A stretch of DNA of 61,269 nucleotides. Source: an uncultured Bacteroidales bacterium. Lineage in GTDB: Bacteria > Bacteroidota > Bacteroidia > Bacteroidales > F082. The stretch covers positions 1-61,269 of the forward strand of contig CAMJHP010000012.1 of NCBI GenBank assembly GCA_946405575.1, read 5' to 3'. The position numbers and the translations under genes are program-made. This document shows, in pieces, positions 53,648 through 61,269 of this stretch (positions are counted from its first letter, which is position 1; each line of letters starts with the position of its first letter). The notes under the pieces were generated by a model. It ran no database searches. It worked only from the letters and a program-made list of their open reading frames with translations, and was not told the DNA's origin.

Positions 53648-56600
53648 TTATTTTGCTACTGCGGGGTAGTAAAGCGGTCTTTCATTCAGCTGCTCCGAAG
53701 TGTAGATGTAGCCCTTGCCAGGCTCCATATTAGTCAATCTGCCCGTCCATCTCGTTCCGTTGAACTGGGCGTTGTTGCTCTGCGACTGCAGCTTGTCGCC
53801 TGGCAGTGCAAATCCGGCGAAGGCGTTTGCGGGGGTCATGTTCACGCTCATCGGGAAGGCAATCCAGTTCGCGCCATTCTTGATGGTGATTTCAAGTTGG
53901 GTCGGATCAATCGGCATACCTTCAAGCGTAACCACGAAAGCTTCAGCCACCGAAATCTTGTACATCTTCGACAGGTCGAGCGTGTTCAATCTTCCGGTCC
54001 AACGGTGATTGTTCGGGTTGTAGGAGGCGTTCTGCGTCTGTGACTGAATCGTAAGGGCTTGCACGCCTTCAGTATCACCCACGAGGGCGGCCTTCAGGTC
54101 GTCAAGAGTGATTTCAACATTGAACGACACCCAGTTCGCGCCACTCTGCAATGCTATTTCCTGGAGGACCACCGTCTGCTCAAGCGTCGTGAAGGTAACC
54201 ACTTCTGTCCATTCAGTCTCAACACCGTCACAAACGCCCTGAACCTTCACTTCGTATGGGGTTTCAGGTGTGAGGCCAGTGAGGACGACGGGCGATTCAG
54301 TTGCTTCAACGGTCTGCCATTCGCCAGCTTCAACTGGAGTGCCGCAAACGATATTGTCAATATGCAAGTCGTTGTCGCCGCCAGATTCTGTCGATTCTCC
54401 GTAGAAGGCAATCTTCACCTTCTTGCCATAATAAGCAGAGAGGTCGATAGTGGCGTGCTCACCTTCAGCGGAAATGGCGTTATAGACGTATTCGGAGCCG
54501 CTATTGTTCCACTCGCGCAGGATATGCCATGCATCGTCGGCATAAATCAAGACGATGAATCTGTCATCTAATTGGGCTGTGCTGTCGTTTGCAATAGGAA
54601 GCGCGCTGTTGTATCTCGTCAATGCGAGGTCGAAATCCAGATCTTGGGAAGGTCTGAAATCAGGCGACACAAGCCAATACTTGCAGGTGGTTCCATAGAT
54701 GTTGACTTTAGCGTTATAGGTGCCCAAGGCGTTGGTGTTGTTCGTGTACCATCCGCCTGTTGCTGTTGACAATTGGATAGAGTCAGTAAGGACATAATCA
54801 ACCAAGCCGCTGTATCTTGTCCAACCAGAAGGAAGGGTTGATACGTCGAAATGCTCGATGAGGCCATTAGCATGGGCAGCCATTCTATAGCTGACGTTGT
54901 AGCTGTCGTTGTAGCCATCCCAAGTCACAGTGGCGCTGTTGTAGGTGATGTCGTCCACTTCCACATTCTGGGGAACCGGGCAGCTTTCGAGGGTGGTGAA
55001 GGTGACGATATCGGTCTCAAGGCTCAAACCGTCAAGTTCGCCGCAGTCGCCTTGTACCTTAACTTCGTAGGCGGTCTCAGGAGTGAGTTCGGGAATGGTG
55101 ACAGTGGTTTCGGTAGTGGTGATGGTCTGCCATTCGCCGGCTTCGTACGGTATTCCGCAGATCACATTGTCGATGTGCAGGTCGTTGTCGCCAGCGTTCT
55201 CGTCACTAGCTGATGTTGATTCGCCGTAGAAGGCAATCTTCACGTCCTGGCCATAGTATGCTGAGAGGTCGATACTGACATTTTCGCCTATAGCAGAAAT
55301 GGCGTTATAGACATATTCAGAACCACTGTTGTTCCACTCGCGCAAGATGTGCCAAGCATCGTTAGCATAAATCAGGACGATGAATCTGTCATCGGCTTGC
55401 AAAGTGTCGTTTTCAATAGGATCCGCGTTGTTGTAGTCGGTCAGGGCGAGGTCGAAGCTCAGGTTTTGGCTCAGGTTGAATTCAGGTGTCACAAGCCAAT
55501 GCTTGACATAGGAGGCTCCATAGATGTTGAGCTTCATATTGTATTCACCCAAGGCGTAACTAGTCGTTGCCCAACCGCCAGTTGCCGGTGCCAATTGAAT
55601 GGAATCGGTAAGGACATAATCAACCAGGCCGGTGTATCTTGTCCAGCCAGAGGGAACACCTGATGTGTTGAACTCCTCAACGATGCCATCAGCGTAGGCA
55701 GCCGTTCTATAGCTGACAAGGTAGCTTTCGCTGGTGCCATTCCAGTTCACAGCGGCGCTGTAGTTGCCGGGATTGACAGCAAGACCTGTGGGAGCGGGGC
55801 AGGCGATGGCTGTGGTGAAGTGGACATCGTTGCTATATTCGCTCTCGTCGCCAGGACCGCAATGGGCCTTCACGCGCACATAGTAGGTGGTCTCAGGTTC
55901 GAGGCCGACAAAGGTATAGGTAGGCGTGTCTTCAACTGTTTCGGTCAAAACCTCTGCGAAATCAGCGCTGGTGCTGAATTCAACGATCCAAGTGTTGGCT
56001 TCGCCGTTTTCGGTCCAGGTGATGGTGGCATTATGGGCGGTGACGCTGTTGGCTGTCACAGCCAAGCCTGTGGGTTTCGGGCAGGTGGGCATTGCCTTAA
56101 CAGCGAGGTTGTCCATATAGGTTGCCGTGCAATATTGGCTCTCACCGCGCAGGATGATGTAGCAGGTGCCGCTCATGCCGATGGGCAGTTCGTAAGTGTA
56201 CCAGCCCGTTGCTGCTTCAGCAGGAATTACATCATTACTGACTTCATAATGACGCGGAATGAAGGCCAACTCAGTGGCGCCTTCGATTTCGCCGTCGGTG
56301 CTGGCATACACGCGGATACCTTCGTTTGGATAGTTATCGTTATAGGTGCTGCTGCTACGATAGATATCCAAGGAGAATTCGTAGTTTGCAGGCACGTTCA
56401 TTTCAGGCAGCACCAGTTTGGTCAATGTGCCGATGGACATGTCGGGCAGCTGCAGCTGATGGGTGGTGTTGCCTGCATTGCTAGAGGTGTACACTTTGAA
56501 GACATAGGTTCCACTGCCTTCGATATGCTCGTTCACCCAGCACGGGTCGATGAAGTCCCCGGAAGCATAGCTTTCGAAAGTCTCCGTCCAGGGGAAGGTG

Positions 56601-57466
56601 GTGATGGCGCCGCAGGCGGTGGTGAAGTTCACGGTCTTCCAGCCGCTCACATCCTCGCCGCACACGCTCTGCACACGGGCTTGGTAAGCCGAGCCGGGAG
56701 TAAGGCCTGTCAGATTGCAGGTGGTGGCGGTGGTATTGGTCATAAAGCTGGTCCACTCCGTGTCGGAAGCCAACTTGTATTCCACGTTGTAGTTGCCGCT
56801 GCCGCCGGTCCAGGTGAGGGTGGCTCCATTTTCGGTCACGTTGGTGGCCTCAAGTTCGGGCTTCTCGCAAACCACGCCACTGCCAGGAATGTAGGTGAAG
56901 GTGGTCTTAGGAATGAAATTCTTTTGAGAGAAAGAAATACCATCAAGGCTGCCACTGCTATAACCTTGTCCGCTGGCTCCAGTGACGGTTGCGCCAGCAA
57001 ACATGGCACTCTTCCAGTTGCCTTTGACGATTTGGTACACACCAATGAGGAGGTTGTCTCCTCCGTAGACGTAATTGTTGGAGAAAGCTACCGTCATAGT
57101 GCTTTGGGTGCCGTCAAGCAGACCTTCGTAAACGATAGTGGCATTGCCCGGGCCGTAGAAGTCGCTAATCGTGGCATCGTCCACTTCCATAAGGAACACT
57201 TGGAAAGTGCCTGTCCAAGCATCGGATGCGGGAGAGGTCAGATAGAAGTCCATTTGCGAGATGGTGCCGCCGTTCATTTCCACTAATTGGTCAGCAGGAA
57301 CGACAATCTCACATTTCAGGTAGGCATCGGCCCACGTGCCGTGAACAGGGACGTTGGAGCTTGTCGCTGTTCCGTCTTCGTAGATGGTCAAGGTCTCTTG
57401 AGCCATCATTGCCAATGGCGCAAATACGGCCATCAGCAACAAGAAAAGTAATGATTTTCTTTTCAT
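53648..57466 (-). CDS. Secreted Fn3/jelly-roll adhesin with C-terminal double-repeat domain
   Basis: 1272 residues. Signal peptide 1-23. An N-terminal domain (about 24-195) closely matches the start of the protein at 58643 (GNATIVYEG; FIPKTTFTYIPG). Then an Fn3 module, a jelly-roll module nearly identical to one in the 38337 gene (GEIEGATELAFIPR; GMSGTCYII), another Fn3, and a tandem duplication of about 270 residues (SYRTAAYADGIVEEF and SYRMAAHANGLIEHF) in which a jelly-roll is inserted inside an Fn3 fold. No type A or B T9SS domain is recognised; the last 165 residues are the double repeat (IALQSGANWVSFNVE; IKNGANWIAFPMS) shared with the genes at 57791 and 23157. Confidence 0.87.
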   Translation of the reverse strand: MKRKSLLFLLLMAVFAPLAMMAQETLTIYEDGTATSSNVPVHGTWADAYLKCEIVVPADQLVEMNGGTISQMDFYLTSPASDAWTGTFQVFLMEVDDATISDFYGPGNATIVYEGLLDGTQSTMTVAFSNNYVYGGDNLLIGVYQIVKGNWKSAMFAGATVTGASGQGYSSGSLDGISFSQKNFIPKTTFTYIPGSGVVCEKPELEATNVTENGATLTWTGGSGNYNVEYKLASDTEWTSFMTNTTATTCNLTGLTPGSAYQARVQSVCGEDVSGWKTVNFTTACGAITTFPWTETFESYASGDFIDPCWVNEHIEGSGTYVFKVYTSSNAGNTTHQLQLPDMSIGTLTKLVLPEMNVPANYEFSLDIYRSSSTYNDNYPNEGIRVYASTDGEIEGATELAFIPRHYEVSNDVIPAEAATGWYTYELPIGMSGTCYIILRGESQYCTATYMDNLAVKAMPTCPKPTGLAVTANSVTAHNATITWTENGEANTWIVEFSTSADFAEVLTETVEDTPTYTFVGLEPETTYYVRVKAHCGPGDESEYSNDVHFTTAIACPAPTGLAVNPGNYSAAVNWNGTSESYLVSYRTAAYADGIVEEFNTSGVPSGWTRYTGLVDYVLTDSIQLAPATGGWATTSYALGEYNMKLNIYGASYVKHWLVTPEFNLSQNLSFDLALTDYNNADPIENDTLQADDRFIVLIYANDAWHILREWNNSGSEYVYNAISAIGENVSIDLSAYYGQDVKIAFYGESTSASDENAGDNDLHIDNVICGIPYEAGEWQTITTTETTVTIPELTPETAYEVKVQGDCGELDGLSLETDIVTFTTLESCPVPQNVEVDDITYNSATVTWDGYNDSYNVSYRMAAHANGLIEHFDVSTLPSGWTRYSGLVDYVLTDSIQLSTATGGWYTNNTNALGTYNAKVNIYGTTCKYWLVSPDFRPSQDLDFDLALTRYNSALPIANDSTAQLDDRFIVLIYADDAWHILREWNNSGSEYVYNAISAEGEHATIDLSAYYGKKVKIAFYGESTESGGDNDLHIDNIVCGTPVEAGEWQTVEATESPVVLTGLTPETPYEVKVQGVCDGVETEWTEVVTFTTLEQTVVLQEIALQSGANWVSFNVEITLDDLKAALVGDTEGVQALTIQSQTQNASYNPNNHRWTGRLNTLDLSKMYKISVAEAFVVTLEGMPIDPTQLEITIKNGANWIAFPMSVNMTPANAFAGFALPGDKLQSQSNNAQFNGTRWTGRLTNMEPGKGYIYTSEQLNERPLYYPAVAK

Positions 57467-57558
57467 TGTGATTTGAATTTTAGGGTTAATACTTTGTTTA
57501 TTTAAGTTTTAAGTGTTTTATTTGCTTGACGATGAAAATACACCCAATAAATGCGCGG

Positions 57559-57566
57559 CAAATTTA
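57559..57566 (-). promoter_or_regulatory. -7 promoter element of the 1272-residue surface protein gene
   Basis: TAAATTTG followed by CCGCG on the minus strand, leader of about 85-90 bases. Confidence 0.55.
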
Positions 57567-57681
57567 GTGTTTTTTTTTGTTTATAAGCAAAAAAAATTAG
57601 TTTTTATTCAATTTCACATACGAAGAGGTAGAAAATCATTTTGTAATATTTCCCTGAAATAGAGTCAGGGTTAGTACGAAT

Positions 57682-57710
57682 ATGCGGCGGCTGGAGACCA
57701 GTCGCCGCAT
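57682..57710 (-). terminator. Terminator-like hairpin after the 220-residue protein gene
   Basis: ATGCGGCG.CTGG pairs with CCAG.CGCCGCAT around an AGA loop. T-rich only on the plus-strand side, so termination on the minus strand is probable rather than certain. Confidence 0.6.
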
Positions 57711-57790
57711 TATCATTTTATTTTAAAAAGTACACTCGTTCCTAAAGGGAAAGCTTATCCACTCTCCATCTTTTTTATCATTGGAACAGA

Positions 57791-58453
57791 TTATTTCGCG
57801 CTTGTTGGGAACACCAGTGTCCTGGGTCCCGACACATTCGACTGGTAGATGTAGCCTTTGCCTGGCTCCAGCGTGGTCAGACGGCCCGTCCATCTCGAAC
57901 CGTTGTAGTTGGCATTGCTGCTCTGCGACTGAACCTTGTCACCATTCACCGCAAATCCAGCAAAGGCATTCGTCGGGGTCATACTCTCGCTCAGCGGGAA
58001 CGCAATCCAGTTCGCGCCATTCTGAATGGTGGCGGGGTGAGCGGACAGGCCAATCCGTATGCCCTCAACCGTAATCTCGCAAGCGGCTGCAACCGAAACC
58101 TTGTACATCTTCGACAAATCTATGGCGTTCAGTCTTCCGCCCCAACGATGGGAACTGGGATTGTAGGTGGTGTTCACCGTCTGCGACTGGATGGTTATCG
58201 CCTGCTGGCTTCCTGTTGCCCCCAAAAGAGCCGCCTTCAGATCGTCCAAAGACGTCTCTACGCAGAACGACACCCAGTTCACACCACTCTGCAACGCTAT
58301 CGTCTGGATGGAACCACAAAAAGCACTTTGGTGATCATCCAATCCGTGCATCGAGGGCAGGCATGGACCTTCAAAATTCTGAGCTTGTACTTTCGTCATG
58401 GCCGTCATAATGAACGCGACCATCATTGCGATTGATAATAACTTTGTTTTCAT
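57791..58453 (-). CDS. Small secreted protein made of the C-terminal double-repeat domain alone
   Basis: 220 residues. Signal peptide 1-25 (ending KVQAQ), a short linker with two cysteines, then two repeats of about 80 residues. Repeat 1: ALQSGVNWVSFCVETSLDDL, TIQSQTVNTTYNP, RWGGRLNAIDLSKMYKVSV. Repeat 2: IQNGANWIAFPLSESMTPTN, KVQSQSSNANYNG, RWTGRLTTLEPGKGYIY. It ends LVFPTSAK. The same pair forms the C-terminus of the nuclease at 23157 and of the adhesin at 53648. As a free-standing unit it shows that the double repeat is an autonomous domain. Function unknown. Its upstream region is the 138-bp element copy 2. Confidence 0.85.
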   Translation of the reverse strand: MKTKLLSIAMMVAFIMTAMTKVQAQNFEGPCLPSMHGLDDHQSAFCGSIQTIALQSGVNWVSFCVETSLDDLKAALLGATGSQQAITIQSQTVNTTYNPSSHRWGGRLNAIDLSKMYKVSVAAACEITVEGIRIGLSAHPATIQNGANWIAFPLSESMTPTNAFAGFAVNGDKVQSQSSNANYNGSRWTGRLTTLEPGKGYIYQSNVSGPRTLVFPTSAK

Positions 58454-58497
58454 TGTTTATGTTTTTAATATCGTTAACTCAATTTGTTCGCTTTTAG

Positions 58498-58635
58498 TAT
58501 AAGTAACTATTCAAAATTAAACTGCATTATCCTTCGACTTCGAGACACGGGACTTCGGGACTCGAGACAAGTCAATGTCCCGTAGTCTCGTAGTCTCGCG
58601 TCTATTATGTAAACTATATTTGTTCATCTACTTAT
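58498..58635 (-). repeat. 138-bp element with terminal inverted repeats, copy 2
   Basis: Inverted copy of 4363-4500 with the same length and matching ends: gene-proximal TATAAGTAACTATTCAAAAT then TAAACT (58498-58523) and distal TATGTAAACTATATTTGTTC then ATCTACTTAT (58606-58635). Both ends contain outward TAnnTTTG boxes (TAATTTTG at 58512-58519 minus; TATATTTG at the distal end, plus). The interior is a GGGACTTC/GTCTCGTAGTCCC hairpin. Confidence 0.7.
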
Positions 58636-58642
58636 TGGGAAA

Positions 58643-61269
58643 TTAGTTGTTTACAGGGTTCACCAAACGCACAGGATTTCCAGTACTTCGATTATTCGTA
58701 GAATTACTAAAACCGACATAATTATTGCCAAAATAAACACAGTACGCTTGGTTAATATCACTATGAGTGGATGACCAGTAATTACAGTTATTAGTTATTG
58801 AAGTCCCATTGCGGCCAACTGTTTTGGGCAAGAAGACTGCTCCATTGGCTTCAAGAATCGTAGTCCAATCCGTTGCACTTATGGTGTTAGCATAGAAACC
58901 AGAGAAATTTCCATAATCATCATTTGTGTAGTTCAGCGTGTAGGTAGAGGCGTCCCAATTGTCGGGCAACAAGATGAGGCCATCCACACCATTCACACTA
59001 CCCATAGCAAATCGGATACCTGAAGGAGTATTACGTCCATCGATAATATAGGTCCATTCGTCGTTGGTCAGTGTGCGCCATCCGCTGTTTTCTTGGTTGC
59101 CGCCGTTACGTATTGCGTTGTAACCCCAGTCGGCCTTGCCTGTCGAGTTATAGAGGTTATAGTAACGGTTGTTATAGACAAGGTAGTCGCTGTTTGTTTG
59201 GCTCGTGCTCCAAGGTTGGTAACAAACGGCGCCGTGGTCATAGCCGCTCGTGCCCCAGCCAAAGAGGTCTCGGTCGACATTTTGGTTCGTACTGCCTTGT
59301 CCATTGTTGCCCAATGTCTCCCACTGTTTGTCGGCAAACTTCCAGTAAGGCGTGCTGGCACTACCGATGTATTGCAGGTTGCCTTGCGAGAACCGCACTT
59401 GGTCGCCATTGCTATTCACGGTAAACTTGCCTTTGAGGGCGCCTGCCGGCCTTGCATAGGATATGGGATACCAGGCGAAAAAGATATCCGTCGTTTCCGT
59501 CAATTTTACAAAGAAGGCACTCATCGGTGGGATAGGCCCAGCCGAAAGCGTCACCTTTTCACCCTCTTCGTTGTAGACCATGACATCCATTGGTATGTAT
59601 TCATCATCGTCTTGCTCATAGATATAAATGTCGCAGGTGAGGAAATTACCCAAGAGGCGCCATCCGTTGAAGGTGTTGTTTGGATTCTCATTATAAGGCA
59701 CATTGGGGAGATTATATGAGCCTGACATCATTGTACTGCCCGTCAGCGATAGCTCCTGGTCATTGGGGCTGGCAAAAAGATAACCCTCAAGCTGTTCAAG
59801 CTCGTCGATAGGATCTTGATTGCTGTTGCGCCACTCGGCATTCGGATAATTCTCGTTGAACTTATACAAGTCGCAGCCTGGGGAGGTCATTGCTGTCGGT
59901 ACAGGTATGTCCTCAATGAACGGGGAGGCGAGCAGGTAATAGTGGTCCTGGTTGTTCGCGTTGCCGTAGCCTACGATGTTTTTCTTCATGGTAACCACAA
60001 GGCCGCTTGTACGATGCCAAAGTTGGCCGCCGTCTTCAACGGTGATGCTGCCGCCGTCGAGGGTAACATCCCATGCGTATGCAGTATAACCTTCGGGGAT
60101 GACAGCATCGGCTTGGATGATGACATCGCTGCCTTCTTCGGGCACTTCGCCGATATTCCAGTTGTCGCCATCGTTCCAGTAACCATCAGTAATGAAGACA
60201 GACTGTTGCGAGCAGTCGATGGTGTAATTGACGGCCTCACTCATCACATTTGAACCGGTAAAGACCACGATTCCGTTATTGTCGGTGACTGTATAAGAAC
60301 ACTCATTCGGCCATTGGCCACTCACCCACTCGAAACGGAGCTCCCGACCGTCGCACACGGGGAGCGTTTTCGTCTGTGTATAGGCTGCTGACGATCCGGT
60401 AGCATCATAATAGTCGTAGTCGTTGGTCATGATTGCCAAAACAGTGTTGGTCTGCACATCCACCACACGGATGGCATTGCCATTCCATGTGTCTCCGTAG
60501 CTGTCGGTGAGTGTAAAAGTGAGCTCGCATTGTTGTTCATCCGGGCAGAAATAGGGTTCGAAGCTGAAGTTGTCAAGGTAAAGATAAAGCTTGTCGTTAG
60601 AATTGAGTTTGACGGCGACATATTTGGTGCCTGCAGGGAAAATCTCTTCATAAAGCTGCCAAGTGTATTGGTCATTGGCGGTCACTTCTTCGCCCCAAAC
60701 GAAGGCACTAGGCGATTTTGTTGTTGTGGAGTAACCCACCTGGAAAGATTCTGGCCAGGAGTTAGAACCGTTCTTGTAATAGAACGACACTTTCATGTCC
60801 ACAGCTACATCAAACTTGGGTGAGATGAGGTATTGAGGCGGGTTGGTGGTCCATCGGAACCTAAAGCTTTTGTTGCCTTCGAAGGCGTCTTCACTGTTGA
60901 TGGCTGAAGAGCTCTCGCAATCCAGCATGGTCCAGCAGTCGAATTCACCGGGGTCTTCAAAGCCGTATGCGTAGGGCAAACTCTTGGGCTCACAAGCGGG
61001 AATGAAGCCGAAAGTGGTCTTTGGGATGAAATCGCGCTGGGTGGCGGGGATGGTTCCCGTACTGCTGCCATTTGAGCCAGAAATGGATGCCCCTGTGACT
61101 TCTTGGCCGTAGAAGTAAATATTCTTATAGCCTTCGTCATCGGTATTCTCTATACCCACTAAGAGATTACCGCCTTGGTAAGTGAAGGGCGTGCTGAAGT
61201 TGATGGTCATTTTTCCACCATTATCTGCGCTCACAATGTCGAAAAAACCACTATAAACAGTGGTAGCGG
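58643..61269 (-). CDS. Secreted adhesin with jelly-roll and FISUMP-like domain, N-terminus outside window
   Basis: The frame stays open to the window edge, so the start and signal peptide are missing; 875 residues are visible. The visible start (TVYSGFFD ... FIPKTTFGFIPAC) matches the N-terminal domain of the 53648 protein. Then a jelly-roll module (LPYAYGFEDPGEFDCWTML to YLYLDNFSF), a beta domain (CELTFTLTDSYGDTWNGNAI), a second beta region (DGYWNDGDNWNIGEVPEEG, resembling G8/outer-membrane autotransport repeats), and a C-terminal domain starting KGKFTVNSNGDQVRFSQGNL and ending YWSSTHSD...GNPVRLV, the Fibrobacter-major-paralogous/DUF1566-like lectin fold. No T9SS domain at the end. Binding role inferred. 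Confidence 0.85.
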   Translation of the reverse strand, partial: ATTVYSGFFDIVSADNGGKMTINFSTPFTYQGGNLLVGIENTDDEGYKNIYFYGQEVTGASISGSNGSSTGTIPATQRDFIPKTTFGFIPACEPKSLPYAYGFEDPGEFDCWTMLDCESSSAINSEDAFEGNKSFRFRWTTNPPQYLISPKFDVAVDMKVSFYYKNGSNSWPESFQVGYSTTTKSPSAFVWGEEVTANDQYTWQLYEEIFPAGTKYVAVKLNSNDKLYLYLDNFSFEPYFCPDEQQCELTFTLTDSYGDTWNGNAIRVVDVQTNTVLAIMTNDYDYYDATGSSAAYTQTKTLPVCDGRELRFEWVSGQWPNECSYTVTDNNGIVVFTGSNVMSEAVNYTIDCSQQSVFITDGYWNDGDNWNIGEVPEEGSDVIIQADAVIPEGYTAYAWDVTLDGGSITVEDGGQLWHRTSGLVVTMKKNIVGYGNANNQDHYYLLASPFIEDIPVPTAMTSPGCDLYKFNENYPNAEWRNSNQDPIDELEQLEGYLFASPNDQELSLTGSTMMSGSYNLPNVPYNENPNNTFNGWRLLGNFLTCDIYIYEQDDDEYIPMDVMVYNEEGEKVTLSAGPIPPMSAFFVKLTETTDIFFAWYPISYARPAGALKGKFTVNSNGDQVRFSQGNLQYIGSASTPYWKFADKQWETLGNNGQGSTNQNVDRDLFGWGTSGYDHGAVCYQPWSTSQTNSDYLVYNNRYYNLYNSTGKADWGYNAIRNGGNQENSGWRTLTNDEWTYIIDGRNTPSGIRFAMGSVNGVDGLILLPDNWDASTYTLNYTNDDYGNFSGFYANTISATDWTTILEANGAVFLPKTVGRNGTSITNNCNYWSSTHSDINQAYCVYFGNNYVGFSNSTNNRSTGNPVRLVNPVNN

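Larger units (their letters stand above)
57467..57790. other. 324-base intergenic region without a gene
   Basis: Holds the promoter of the 1272-residue protein gene and the terminator hairpin of the 220-residue protein gene (both listed); the rest is AT-rich. No coding frame with plausible start and composition is seen. Confidence 0.7.

Noticed and set aside
55820..57286. A 488-codon open frame on the plus strand
   Set aside because: It lies fully antisense to the 1272-residue adhesin, its product is low-complexity with no fold or motif, and it has no promoter box. It is a by-product of G+C-rich codon use.

Overview
The window reads as chromosomal DNA from a member of the Bacteroidota, most likely an uncultured or host-associated Bacteroidales. 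The evidence is: many promoters of the TAnnTTTG (-7) type close to gene starts; type IX secretion (T9SS) C-terminal domains; the atpD-atpC-orf-atpB-E-F-H-A-G order; the DUF1573-yajC-ybbR-coaE cluster; ExbB/ExbD/ExbD sets; IorA without a ferredoxin tail; and lineage families such as DUF4294, DUF6029, Omp28, PepSY-like and FISUMP-like proteins. There is no rRNA, prophage, CRISPR array or complete insertion sequence.

Layout. 1-3.1 kb (minus): an ECF sigma factor, an anti-sigma-like membrane protein ending in a SecD-like domain, and a CPBP intramembrane protease cut by the window edge. 3.2-7.1 kb (plus): prfB with its programmed +1 frameshift, a PepSY-like exported protein, a short-form CstA and a lipoprotein. 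7.1-13.4 kb (minus): iorAB, then an operon of a type B T9SS protein, DUF1573 lipoprotein, yajC, ybbR-like and coaE. 13.6-18.7 kb: tRNA-His, an OppC-type permease, tRNA-Leu and tig-clpP-clpX. 18.7-23.1 kb: a DUF4294 gene behind a near-perfect sigma-54 promoter, CvpA and M64 peptidase on the other strand, and a fused OppD/F ATPase. 23-29 kb: a secreted multidomain nuclease and exbB-orf-exbD-exbD, then tRNA-Ser. 29.3-38.2 kb: ansA, trmO, a TlpA/DUF6029/Omp28 envelope operon, a MazF-type toxin-antitoxin pair next to manA, an M20 amidohydrolase and a tiny exported protein. 38.3-43 kb: a 1567-residue T9SS adhesin. 43.3-46 kb: a P-loop/dCMP deaminase fusion, a LOG-family nucleotide hydrolase and mtnN. 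46-53.4 kb: the complete F-type ATP synthase operon. 53.6-61.3 kb: three surface or secreted proteins, the last one cut by the window edge.

How the genes fit together. Housekeeping blocks (RF2, trigger factor/ClpXP, ATP synthase, YajC, CoaE, three tRNAs) alternate with envelope genes. The surface proteins share parts: near-identical jelly-roll adhesin modules, fibronectin type III modules, and in three unrelated proteins a C-terminal pair of repeats centred on QSQ...RW.GRL motifs.

Most worth a second look: (i) that shared C-terminal double repeat; (ii) a 138-bp element with terminal inverted repeats that carry outward TAnnTTTG promoters, two clear copies plus one diverged; (iii) a possible outer-membrane thiol relay (TlpA, DUF6029 barrel with a lone cysteine pair, Omp28 lipoprotein with CxxC); (iv) the kinase-like/dCMP deaminase fusion beside LOG and MtnN; (v) the sigma-54 promoter of the DUF4294 gene; (vi) the sigma factor/SecD-like/CPBP signalling locus. 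Functions were assigned by reading motifs only; no database search was run.
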